From Patescibacteria group bacterium (GTDB lineage Bacteria; Patescibacteriota; Patescibacteriia; Patescibacteriales; UBA12465): a stretch of DNA of 56,542 bases. Below the pieces are notes generated by a model. That model searched no databases. It worked only from the letters and a program-made list of their open reading frames with translations, and was not told where the DNA came from. Position numbers and translations under genes: made by a program. Shown here piece by piece: positions 9,892 through 18,824 of this stretch (position 1 is its first letter; each line of letters opens with the position of its first letter). Location of the stretch: the NCBI GenBank assembly GCA_028692765.1, contig JAQUWT010000006.1, positions 1-56,542 of the forward strand, written 5' to 3'.

Positions 9892-11478
9892 ATGCCGACA
9901 CTTTATCGCGATTATCGCCCTCAAAAATTTGCTGATATTTTGGGGCAGAACCATTTGAAAATAACCCTTCAGAATGAATTAGCCGACGCCAAGCTGGGTC
10001 AGGCCTATCTTTTTTGCGGGCCGCGAGCCGTCGGTAAAACGAGCATGGCCCGTGTTTTGGCGCAAGCGGTAAATTGCGAGCGGCGCCAGCCTGGGGAATC
10101 CGAGCCTTGCGGAGAGTGCGCCGCTTGCCTTAGTATTAAGCGCGGCCAGTCGCTGGACGTTATGGAAATAGACGCTGCTTCTAATACCGGCGTAGATAAT
10201 GTCCGCGATAATATTATCGCTTCCGCCCGTTTGGCGCCCAGCGGAAAGATGCGGGTTTTCATTATTGACGAAGTGCACATGCTCTCTTTATCAGCCTTCA
10301 ACGCCTTATTGAAAATTATCGAAGAGCCGCCGCAACATGTGCTTTTTATCCTTTGCACGACGGAAGTCCATAAAGTGCCGGCGACAATCATTTCCCGTTG
10401 TCAGCGTTTTGATTTTAAGCGTATCAGTCCGGCGGAAATAGTAAAGAAATTAAGCTTTATCGCTTCTCAGGAAAAGATAGAAATAAGCCGCGAAGTTTTA
10501 GAAGATATTTCCCGCCAATCAGGAGGGCACCTGCGTGACGCCGAGAGCCTTTTCGGGCAAGTTTTAGCTTTAGGCGAAAAGAAGATAGGCGTAGAAGAAG
10601 CTGAATTGATTTTACCGCGTCATCACAACCAGGAAGCTTTAGAGTTGATTGATTTTTTAGCTAAAAAGAATCCCGGCGGCGCTGTCTCTTTAATCAACCA
10701 ATTGGCGGATAGCGGCATTAATTTTAAGAATTTTTTAGAGGAAATTCTTTTGATTCTAAGAAAAATAATGTTGCAATCGGCTCAACCGGGATTAGCGGAA
10801 AAATTGGGTTTGGATTTGGGCGAGTCATTGGAATTGCGCGTCAGCCGTCTATCTGCCGAATTGCCCTTAGCCGCTTGCTTGCGCATCATGCGTCGTTTTT
10901 TGGAATTATCTCAAGAAAAGCCCGCTTCCATTCCTCAGCTTCCTTTTGAAATGGCAGCCGTTGAACTTTGTTTGAGCGCAGGGACGGATGATAAATCGGC
11001 CTCCATTGCCGGCGGCAATCGCCCGATGTCTTCTCTTGCCAAGGAAGCGGCGCCTAAAGCGGAAAAAGTTTCGGCGCCGACGGCGGTGGCCGCTGACTTG
11101 GACGAAAGGGAAGTGGCCGCTCTGTGGCCGGAGATATTGGTGAAAATAAAAAAGCATAATCATTCTTTGTCTTTTGTTTTGCAAAATTGCGTGCCTCAAG
11201 CTTTAAAATCCGGCCTTATCCCTCTGCACTTTAAATATAAATTTCATCGCGACCGTATTCTTGACCCTTCCATTAAAGCGATTATGGAAGAAACTTTGGC
11301 TGAAGTTTTTCAAGGTAAGGTGGCTATCGAAGCCTTGTTGGATGAAAATTTAGAGTTGGATGCGGGTGCGGACGTTTCTGTCCAGGCCGAAGTTCCATCT
11401 GCCGCTACTGCTGAAACTAAAAAACCGGGCGGAGTTTTGGGAGGATTAATGGAAAATTTTGGCGCTGAGGTTCTATAA
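9892..11478 (+). CDS. dnaX: DNA polymerase III subunit gamma/tau
   Basis: YRPQKFADILGQ, GPRAVGKTSMARVLA, zinc-site Cys residues, EIDAASNTGVDNVRD, DEVHMLS. Confidence 0.95.
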   Translation: MPTLYRDYRPQKFADILGQNHLKITLQNELADAKLGQAYLFCGPRAVGKTSMARVLAQAVNCERRQPGESEPCGECAACLSIKRGQSLDVMEIDAASNTGVDNVRDNIIASARLAPSGKMRVFIIDEVHMLSLSAFNALLKIIEEPPQHVLFILCTTEVHKVPATIISRCQRFDFKRISPAEIVKKLSFIASQEKIEISREVLEDISRQSGGHLRDAESLFGQVLALGEKKIGVEEAELILPRHHNQEALELIDFLAKKNPGGAVSLINQLADSGINFKNFLEEILLILRKIMLQSAQPGLAEKLGLDLGESLELRVSRLSAELPLAACLRIMRRFLELSQEKPASIPQLPFEMAAVELCLSAGTDDKSASIAGGNRPMSSLAKEAAPKAEKVSAPTAVAADLDEREVAALWPEILVKIKKHNHSLSFVLQNCVPQALKSGLIPLHFKYKFHRDRILDPSIKAIMEETLAEVFQGKVAIEALLDENLELDAGADVSVQAEVPSAATAETKKPGGVLGGLMENFGAEVL

Positions 11479-11503
11479 TTAAATTATTTAAATATAAGCT
11501 CAT

Positions 11504-12766
11504 ATGCTGGATATCAAATATATCAGAGAAAATTTGGAGGATGTTAAGTCGGCGCTTTTAAAAAGAATGGAGGCGGATAAACTCGATTTAGAATCTATTA
11601 TCAGTCTGGACGATAAGCGTCGTGATTTATTACAGGCAAGCGAAGCCTTAAAGGCGGAGCGCAATCAGAATTCAAAGTCAAAACCGGATGCCGCCACTAT
11701 CGCCGCTATGAAAGCTTTGGGTGAAAAAATAAAAATAGCGGAAAATGATTTGCAGGAAATCGAATTAAAGCTTCAGGAAAATTTAGCGGCCTTGCCTAAT
11801 GTTCCGGCGGACGATGTGGTGGCGGGCGGTAAAGAAAACAATGAAGTAGTTTATACTTTCGGCAAGAAGTCTAATTTTTCTTTTGAATTCAAGGATCACG
11901 TGGCTTTGGCGGAGAGTTTGGGTGTGATTGATTATGCCCGGGCCGCCAAGATGTCCGGCAACGGCTTTTGGTGCTACCGCGGCTGGGGAGCTTTATTGGA
12001 ATGGGCCTTATTGTCGTATTTTATCGCTTTCCACAATAAGAACGGATATCAATTTTTGATTCCGCCTTTTATGTTAACCGAAAAATCCGCCTATACTTCC
12101 GGCCACCTGCCGAAATTCCGGGATGATCTTTTTTGGACTCAAGATAAGCTTTGTTTGAATGCCACCAGCGAGATGATGCTCGGCAATTATCATCGGGAGG
12201 AAATTCTGCCGGCCGCCAGCTTGCCTTTGCGCTATTTTGCCTATTCTCCTTGTTTCCGCCGCGAGGCCGGCAGCTATCGTCAAGAAGAGCGGGGTATGGT
12301 CCGGGGGCATCAGTTCAATAAGATTGAGATGTTTATTTTCTGCGAACCTAAAGATTCTTGGCAGATGTTCGATGAATTGGTTAAAAATGCCCAAGCCTTG
12401 GTTGAAGGCCTTGGTTTACATTATCAGCTGTCAAAGCTGGCCGCCGGTGACTGCAGTGCGGCCATGGCCAAGACCTATGACTTGGAAGTCTGGCTACCGA
12501 GCATGGGAATATACAAAGAGGTAAGCAGCATTTCCAATGCCTTGGATTATCAAGCCAGGCGCGGCCAGACTCGCTATAAAAATAAGGAGGGGGAAAATAT
12601 TTTTGTGCATACGCTTAACGCTTCCGGCTTGGCGACCAGCCGTCTCTTGCCGGCAATTTTAGAACAGAATCAGCAGCCGGACGGATCGGTACGCATTCCG
12701 GAGGCTCTGCGCCCCTATTTGCCGAATTCGCCGGAATTTATTTTTCCGGATGATTCTAAGATTTAA
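11504..12766 (+). CDS. serS: seryl-tRNA synthetase
   Basis: N-terminal coiled coil; FRREAGSYRQEERGMVRGHQFNKIE; TLNASGLATSRLLPAILEQNQ. Confidence 0.96.
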   Translation: MLDIKYIRENLEDVKSALLKRMEADKLDLESIISLDDKRRDLLQASEALKAERNQNSKSKPDAATIAAMKALGEKIKIAENDLQEIELKLQENLAALPNVPADDVVAGGKENNEVVYTFGKKSNFSFEFKDHVALAESLGVIDYARAAKMSGNGFWCYRGWGALLEWALLSYFIAFHNKNGYQFLIPPFMLTEKSAYTSGHLPKFRDDLFWTQDKLCLNATSEMMLGNYHREEILPAASLPLRYFAYSPCFRREAGSYRQEERGMVRGHQFNKIEMFIFCEPKDSWQMFDELVKNAQALVEGLGLHYQLSKLAAGDCSAAMAKTYDLEVWLPSMGIYKEVSSISNALDYQARRGQTRYKNKEGENIFVHTLNASGLATSRLLPAILEQNQQPDGSVRIPEALRPYLPNSPEFIFPDDSKI

Positions 12767-12771
12767 GACCC

Positions 12772-14775
12772 ATGTATTTACGTATTTCCTTAATTATTCT
12801 GACTCTTCTGTTTTGTTGGCCCCGCCTGGCGGCGGCGAGCGAGTCTTATCCTCGCCTCGCCAATTATTTCCTTAAATGGAACATGACAGAGACGGAAGCC
12901 AGGGAGTTGTCTCAATGGGATTTGGTCATTCTGGATATGGAAAATCAGGAAAATAATCCGGAACTGATTCGCTTGATAAGAACTCTGAATCCCGATGTTA
13001 AAATACTGGCTTATATCACTTCTCAGGAAATAATCGATAATCCCGGAGATTACAATAATGCTTGGTTGCGCCAAGAATTGTCCGCGAAGATTCCGAGTTA
13101 TTGGTATTTGAAGGATGAACAGGGAAGAGCGGTGGTTAATTGGCCTTTTACTTCGATGCTTAATCTCAGCGAGCGCGCCACTAAGAACGGAGACGGTTTG
13201 AAATTCAATGAATTGCTGCCCAGATTTATCCATGAGCGTTTGCAATCCAGCGGTCTTTGGGATGGCGTTTTTTATGATAATCTTTGGGGAGATATCGCTT
13301 GGGTTAACGGCGGCAATCTCGATTTTGACAATGACGGCCGGCGCGAAACTTCTTTAGTTTCGGACAGCTTATGGGTTGAGGGCGTCGCGAAAATGCTGCG
13401 CTTTACCAGGGAATTGTGCGGCAGCCAATTTATTATCATGGGTAATGGCCGTATTTATTGGCCCTATCAAAATACCATTAACGGCATGATGCTTGAGGGC
13501 TTTCCGTCTTCCTGGGAAAATGGCGGTACTTGGTCCGGTTCAATGGAATCTTATCAGAAGCTTAGCGCTTTAAATCTCCAGCCCCAGACCGCCGTGATAA
13601 ATGTTTATCATAAGAATCAGGAAGATTATCAGGTTTTCCGCTACGGATTTTCCAGCGCCCTTCTGGGCAGCGGTTATTATAGCTTTGACTATGACGTGAC
13701 CAATCACGGACAGACTTGGTGGTATGATGAATATGATGTCAATCTCGGCAGCGCCCAGTCAGGTGCTTATAATATTTTAAACGGCGGCAAGACCGATTGG
13801 CAGCCGGGTCTGTGGCGCCGTGATTTTAAGAATGGGCTGGCGATTGTTAATTCTACTGATAAAGTGCAAAGTTTTTCTTTTACCAAAGAAGAGTTCGAAA
13901 AAATTAAGGGAACGCAAGCGCCGGAAATCAACAACGGCTTGAAGATAAATTTTTTAAGGATTAACCCTAAAGACGGCATTATCCTTTTGAAAAAATTAAC
14001 GGCTTGGCAGGGAAGCGGCTTCACCAACGGAGGGTTTTTAAGAATATTCAAACCGGACGGCAGCCAGGCGCGCAACGGTTTCTTTTCCTATTTAAGTGCT
14101 TTGCCTTCTGGCAGTGAAGTTCTGGTTGATGATTTTTTAAATGATGGCGATAATGATTATATTTTTAGCAGTGACGGCCAGATTTTCCGTCAGCGCAATG
14201 GCCAAATTGTCTGGTCTCAGCAGCCGTTTGCGGCCGGATTTAAAGGCAAGGTATCATTGGCCGCCGGCGATATCAATGGCGACGGCCAAATGGAGATTAT
14301 TGTTGGCGCCGGAAAAGGCGGCGGTCCCCAGGTTAGGGTTTTTTCTTTTGAAGGCAAGGCTTTATTGAATTTTTTCGCCTATGACAAGAATTTTCGCGGC
14401 GGTGTTAACGTCGCCGCTGGCGATATCAACGGCGACGGCAAAGCGGAAATTATCACCGGCGCCGGACCGGGCGGCGGCCCTCATGTGCGTTATTTTAATC
14501 AAAAGGGGGAAGTTCTCGGACAGTTTTTCGCCTATGACAAGAATTTTCGCGGCGGTGTTAACGTCGCCGCTGGCGATATCAATGGCGACGGCAAAGCGGA
14601 AATTATCACCGGCGCCGGACCGGGCGGCGGCCCTCAGGTTAGAATTTTTAGCCGTGATGGCAGCGTAATTTCCAGTTTTTTCGCTTACAGCGAAGATTTC
14701 CGCGACGGCGTAAGTGTGGGGTTTTCCGGACAATCAGGACAGCCGGAAATAGCCGTCGGTATTAAAGGCTTTTAA
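12772..14775 (+). CDS. secreted GHL15/GH114-like putative glycoside hydrolase with C-terminal FG-GAP/VCBS-type repeats
   Basis: Signal peptide; LVILDMENQ...VKILAYITSQEI...GVFYDNLWGD; three or more AAGDINGDGxxEIIxGAGxGGGPxVR repeats. Confidence 0.8.
   Translation: MYLRISLIILTLLFCWPRLAAASESYPRLANYFLKWNMTETEARELSQWDLVILDMENQENNPELIRLIRTLNPDVKILAYITSQEIIDNPGDYNNAWLRQELSAKIPSYWYLKDEQGRAVVNWPFTSMLNLSERATKNGDGLKFNELLPRFIHERLQSSGLWDGVFYDNLWGDIAWVNGGNLDFDNDGRRETSLVSDSLWVEGVAKMLRFTRELCGSQFIIMGNGRIYWPYQNTINGMMLEGFPSSWENGGTWSGSMESYQKLSALNLQPQTAVINVYHKNQEDYQVFRYGFSSALLGSGYYSFDYDVTNHGQTWWYDEYDVNLGSAQSGAYNILNGGKTDWQPGLWRRDFKNGLAIVNSTDKVQSFSFTKEEFEKIKGTQAPEINNGLKINFLRINPKDGIILLKKLTAWQGSGFTNGGFLRIFKPDGSQARNGFFSYLSALPSGSEVLVDDFLNDGDNDYIFSSDGQIFRQRNGQIVWSQQPFAAGFKGKVSLAAGDINGDGQMEIIVGAGKGGGPQVRVFSFEGKALLNFFAYDKNFRGGVNVAAGDINGDGKAEIITGAGPGGGPHVRYFNQKGEVLGQFFAYDKNFRGGVNVAAGDINGDGKAEIITGAGPGGGPQVRIFSRDGSVISSFFAYSEDFRDGVSVGFSGQSGQPEIAVGIKGF
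14371..14636 (+). repeat. near-identical 113-bp direct repeat (14371-14483 and 14524-14636), period 153 bp
   Basis: tttttcgcctatgacaagaattttcgcggcggtgttaacgtcgccgctggcgatatcaa(c/t)ggcgacggcaaagcggaaattatcaccggcgccggaccgggcggcggccctca; one visible mismatch. Confidence 0.9.
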
Positions 14776-14785
14776 CATAAAATAT

Positions 14786-15862
14786 ATGAAATTTTCTAAA
14801 TTTATTTCTCGCTGGTGGCATCGCCGCCGAGAAAGATTTTACCGCCAAAATCGCTGGCATTTAGTTTTAGACATTTCCTTAGCCGTGTTGATTTTGCTGC
14901 TTATCGGCGTCTCTTTGCGCTTGGCTCTGTATAATCCGGCCGTCATCAGCGCTTTAAATAACAGTTTTCATCAGTTAAACGGCGGTCAAGACGGGCGCAT
15001 TCTCGATATTAAGACAGAAATTTCCGGAGAGAAAAATTATATTGAAATCGGCGATAATTTAGAGTGGCGTCTACATTATCGTAATACCGGCAATACCAAG
15101 ATTGATGATTTGAATTTTAGTTTGGATTTTGACAGTGCGGCTTTTAGCTGGAAAATAATGGAGGCTGACGATAGCGCTAATCACCCCCTGTCTTTAGAGG
15201 GCGGCAAGATTAAACTGAAAGATGTCGCTGCGGGTGAAGAGGGTGATATACTGTTTAAAGCGTCGTGGCAAACAGAGAAAAAGGATTTTCCCAGAAGCAT
15301 CAAAGGCAAATTAATAGCCAAGGCTTCCGCTGGCGGCCTCTTAACCTCTAAAGAAATTTCTTGGCCCGCCATTAATATTTTAAGCGATTTACAGCTTAAA
15401 GCGACGCTTTATTTCCATAGCCCCCAGGGCGATCAGCTTGGCATCGGTCCGGTGCCGCCAATAGTCGGGGTGCCTACCAAATACTGGCTGATTGTTAAAG
15501 CCTTAAATAACGGCAATGATTTAGAAAATTTTGTCTTTAGCGCCAAATTGCCCGTCGGCGTCGAATTGGACGAGGAACAGAGTCTTTTAGCCGGTAAATC
15601 AAGCTATAATCCAGATTCAAGGCTTTTAGTTTGGCAATTAGATTCTTTAGCGCCCGCCGGCGGCGATTATATCGCTAATTTCGCTTTAGTTTTGACGCCG
15701 AGCGCCGACCAGGTCGGCAAAGACGCTCCTTTGCTGCTTAAGCTTCAATATCGCGCCCAAGATTTATTGACCGGCGTGGAGATTTCCGGTTTTTTACCGG
15801 ATTTAGATTCTTCTTTGCCTGATGACCCCATTAATCATGGGCAGGGAAAAGTGACGGAATAA
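14786..15862 (+). CDS. membrane-anchored protein with beta-rich extracellular domains
   Basis: N-terminal basic stretch plus TM; extracellular DUF11-like text (IEIGDNLEWRLHYRNTGNTKIDDLNFSLDF). Confidence 0.6.
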   Translation: MKFSKFISRWWHRRRERFYRQNRWHLVLDISLAVLILLLIGVSLRLALYNPAVISALNNSFHQLNGGQDGRILDIKTEISGEKNYIEIGDNLEWRLHYRNTGNTKIDDLNFSLDFDSAAFSWKIMEADDSANHPLSLEGGKIKLKDVAAGEEGDILFKASWQTEKKDFPRSIKGKLIAKASAGGLLTSKEISWPAINILSDLQLKATLYFHSPQGDQLGIGPVPPIVGVPTKYWLIVKALNNGNDLENFVFSAKLPVGVELDEEQSLLAGKSSYNPDSRLLVWQLDSLAPAGGDYIANFALVLTPSADQVGKDAPLLLKLQYRAQDLLTGVEISGFLPDLDSSLPDDPINHGQGKVTE

Positions 15863-15863
15863 G

Positions 15864-17012
15864 ATGATTAATTATTTAAGACAATTATTAAAGCCTAAAT
15901 ATCCCACTTTGAACCGTTTAGAAATAGATTCGGAGGCGATTTTGCATAATCTTAATTTTTTGCAGACTCAGCAGCCTCAGGCGGCCATGATTCCGGTGTT
16001 AAAATCAAATGCTTACGGGCATGGCTTAAAAGAAATTTGTTCAATTCTCAATAAATCTGCGGTGAAGACTGTTGCCATTGATTCTTTTCCTGAGGCGCAG
16101 ATAGTTTATCGCTATTTTCGGGGTAAAGTCCTGTTAATCGGAGAAATGCCTCCGGCCGCTTACCGCCATTTGAATTGGTCGCGAACAGAAGTGTGCGTCT
16201 ATAACGGTGAGACTTTAAAAGCGATAGCCACCCTGGGAATTAAAGCTCGCATTCATCTTTTTGTTAATTCGGGAATGAATCGCGAAGGCATCAAAAATTT
16301 GCCCGTTTTTTGGAAAGAATATAATGATTGTTTTTCCCAGGTGGAAATTGTCGGCCTATGTTCGCATTTATTGGAAGCAGAAGGGAATGGCGATTCTAAT
16401 CGCCTTCAAGAAGCTAAATTTTTTCAAGATTTGGAGTTTTTGCACCAGGAGTCGTGCTATCCGGCTTTGGTCCATTTAGGCAATAGTGCCGGCGTCTTTG
16501 CTTTGTCAGATAAGCGCTTGAGCGCTTTTAGGCCGGGCTTGGCGATTTACGGCTATAATCCTTTTTCTCCGGAAAGCCCCCATTATCAACGGGCTCAAAA
16601 CTTGCGTCCGGCTCTGCGCTTGATAACTACAATAGTGTCAATCCAATCCCTTAGCGGCGGCGAAACTGTTTCTTATAATGCTAGTTATCGCGCGGCAAGA
16701 GATACAAAAATTGCCGTTATTCCTTTTGGTTATTACGAAGGTCTTGACCGCCGTTTATCTAATTTGGCTTCATTCCAGCTCTTGTGCGGCGATAAAAAAA
16801 TAAGCGTTAAATTGGCCGGAAGAGTCTGTATGAACTTGTCTTGCTTGGATGTAGGCGGCGGGGAAGAGGCAAGCGTTGGCGCTGAAGTTGTTTTGGTTTC
16901 CCCCCATCGCCAAGATTTTAATTCTTTAGAAAATTTAGCGCGTCTGCAGGGAAGTATTCCTTATGAATTATTGGTAAAATTTCAAGCTAATATTAGGAAA
17001 ATAATTGTTTGA
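15864..17012 (+). CDS. alr: alanine racemase
   Basis: PLP lysine motif VLKSNAYGHG; GLCSHLLEAEG; RPGLAIYGYNP; ends TGA. Confidence 0.9.
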   Translation: MINYLRQLLKPKYPTLNRLEIDSEAILHNLNFLQTQQPQAAMIPVLKSNAYGHGLKEICSILNKSAVKTVAIDSFPEAQIVYRYFRGKVLLIGEMPPAAYRHLNWSRTEVCVYNGETLKAIATLGIKARIHLFVNSGMNREGIKNLPVFWKEYNDCFSQVEIVGLCSHLLEAEGNGDSNRLQEAKFFQDLEFLHQESCYPALVHLGNSAGVFALSDKRLSAFRPGLAIYGYNPFSPESPHYQRAQNLRPALRLITTIVSIQSLSGGETVSYNASYRAARDTKIAVIPFGYYEGLDRRLSNLASFQLLCGDKKISVKLAGRVCMNLSCLDVGGGEEASVGAEVVLVSPHRQDFNSLENLARLQGSIPYELLVKFQANIRKIIV

Positions 17013-17027
17013 CAATAAATTTAATTT

Positions 17028-17918
17028 ATGATGGCAGGGAAGTCCAGTCCATATCTTGCCCGTAGGGCAAAGAAATTTAAATGCGTGAAGAAAGATTATC
17101 AGCATAAGAATTTGCATAATCCTTTTTTTCATAAGCAAAGTGAGAAAAAAAATACTGGCAAAAAGAATGCCCAGCACCGCTTTTGGCTCTTTCCCGTTGT
17201 CTTCTTGTTTTTGGCCGTTTTGTTATACCTTTTATTTTTTTCCGGTATTTTTGCTTTAAAACAGATAAAAGTAAGCGGTGTCAGCCGAATTGCCGAAACT
17301 CAACTTAGCGATGCCGCCTGGCAGCAGGCGCAGTTGCGGCGGAGTGCTGTTTTCAAGCAAAATAATCTTTTATTTTTTAACATCGAAGCTTTGCGCGATA
17401 CTTTATTGAACGATTTTAGTTTCGATTCCGTCCGAGTTTACCGGCAGTGGCCGCATACCTTGATTATCAGCGTCGGTGAGCGGGGCTTATCTTTTATCTG
17501 GCGGGATAGCCAAGGGACTAGCTTCAGCGATAGCCGCGGTTGTTTGATTAAAGAGGCTTCAGTGAGCGACGACAATCTCAAAAATTATCCTCTCTTAACG
17601 GCGGCCGGCGCTCAGGAATATCTGGGCAAAGATAATTGTTTGTCGCTTGATGACGCTTATCTTCAAGCTGTTTTTACCTTGTATGAAAAATTGAAAGACT
17701 TGCCCGGATTAGATTTGCAGGAGTTTGTCTTGGATGGTGCTTTTAATACTTTGCAGATAAAGCTTAATGGCGGGCCTAATATCTTTTTTAATATTAAAGA
17801 TGACCTGGATAAGCAGTTGAAAAAATTGGCGGTTATAAAACAGGAAAAAGGCGATGAGTATTTTAAAGGCTTGGAATACATTGATTTACGTTATGGTGAT
17901 CGCGCTTATTTTAAATAA
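17028..17918 (+). CDS. ftsQ: FtsQ/DivIB-type cell division protein with POTRA domain
   Basis: Basic N-terminus, single TM, FALKQIKVSGVSRIAETQL...VRVYRQWPHTLIISVGER. Confidence 0.75.
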   Translation: MMAGKSSPYLARRAKKFKCVKKDYQHKNLHNPFFHKQSEKKNTGKKNAQHRFWLFPVVFLFLAVLLYLLFFSGIFALKQIKVSGVSRIAETQLSDAAWQQAQLRRSAVFKQNNLLFFNIEALRDTLLNDFSFDSVRVYRQWPHTLIISVGERGLSFIWRDSQGTSFSDSRGCLIKEASVSDDNLKNYPLLTAAGAQEYLGKDNCLSLDDAYLQAVFTLYEKLKDLPGLDLQEFVLDGAFNTLQIKLNGGPNIFFNIKDDLDKQLKKLAVIKQEKGDEYFKGLEYIDLRYGDRAYFK

Positions 17919-17929
17919 TTTCAAAATAT

Positions 17930-18070
17930 ATGGAAACAACTTTTAAATTTCTTTTTGGCTTGGCAGTTTTTTTATTTTCTTTGATTAGCATCGGCGTATT
18001 CTTGTTGATTGTTAAAATAATTCTGATGTTTAGCCCCCAGATACAATTATTGGGTTTGACTATCTACTAA
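17930..18070 (+). CDS. small single-pass membrane protein, 46 aa (not in the ORF track)
   Basis: Hand translation METTFKFLFGLAVFLFSLISIGVFLLIVKIILMFSPQIQLLGLTIY; 11 bp after ftsQ. Confidence 0.55.
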   Translation: METTFKFLFGLAVFLFSLISIGVFLLIVKIILMFSPQIQLLGLTIY

Positions 18071-18204
18071 TCAGATACATCTGCGTGGCAATTGGCCCTA
18101 TATTTTCCTTTGGTTATATGTGTATTAATATACATTATGCGAAGTATGATAATACAGAAAATGCTTATTAATTAAGCTTTTTGCCATATCCCACCCCTCC
18201 CTAA

Positions 18205-18243
18205 ATAAAATAATCCCCGGCAGCGCATAGGCGTTTGCCGGGG
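18205..18243 (-). terminator. intrinsic terminator
   Basis: CCCCGGCA-loop-TGCCGGGG followed on the minus strand by attattttattt. Confidence 0.75.
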
Positions 18244-18247
18244 TGTT

Positions 18248-18730
18248 TTATTTATTTTGAGGTTGAATTTTAGTGAGGTTTATTTCAACCCCGATAATAA
18301 TTGGATTAAGCCAGACTTCTTTATTGTCTGAGTCATAGCTTTTTGTTATTAGTGGTCTTAGTTCCCCGGCTTCTTGCGGATTAAGGGGTTTGATAATAAT
18401 ATTACCACGCAATATGACGCTTTGGACAGTGGCGCTAAATTCAGCGCCTATTGTTTTTTTAGTCCAGGGCCATAATCGATAGCGCGGCACTTTTTCGGTG
18501 ACCGCAATGGTCACCTTAGTGATAGCACTACTGAATTCAGTGACAACATCTTTTAATAATATTGTCAATGTTTCAGTGAGGAGGGGTCGGTCGGGGTCGT
18601 AGTTTATGTTTTTTAATGATAAACAAGCCCCTCTCTTATCGACCAATAGGTCGATTTCATCTTTGTAGTAGTCAATATGTTGATGTACTACTGCCAAGAC
18701 GGTATTAACTCTTTCTTCTAATTCTTCCAT
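18248..18730 (-). CDS. hypothetical protein, 160 aa
   Basis: ORF flanked by its own terminator; no motif recognised. Confidence 0.6.
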   Translation of the reverse strand: MEELEERVNTVLAVVHQHIDYYKDEIDLLVDKRGACLSLKNINYDPDRPLLTETLTILLKDVVTEFSSAITKVTIAVTEKVPRYRLWPWTKKTIGAEFSATVQSVILRGNIIIKPLNPQEAGELRPLITKSYDSDNKEVWLNPIIIGVEINLTKIQPQNK

Positions 18731-18809
18731 GGTGTATCATTTTTTAAAATCATAAGCGCTTTCTTCCCTCTTGTCAATTATATTTTTATTGCCCCCGGCT
18801 TTCTTCATC

Positions 18810-18818
18810 TGCTATAAT
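18810..18818 (+). promoter_or_regulatory. extended -10 element directly upstream of the xer start codon
   Basis: TGCTATAAT 6 bp before ATG (18825). Confidence 0.5.
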
Positions 18819-18824
18819 ATTAAT

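Noticed and set aside
14362-14733. Antisense ORF with internal repeats over the FG-GAP region
   Set aside because: Its repeats are only the reverse complement of the duplicated FG-GAP coding DNA.
18771-18824. N-terminal extension of the Xer ORF
   Set aside because: The extended -10 TGCTATAAT lies inside it, and the recombinase-like sequence begins at MAAQKA.
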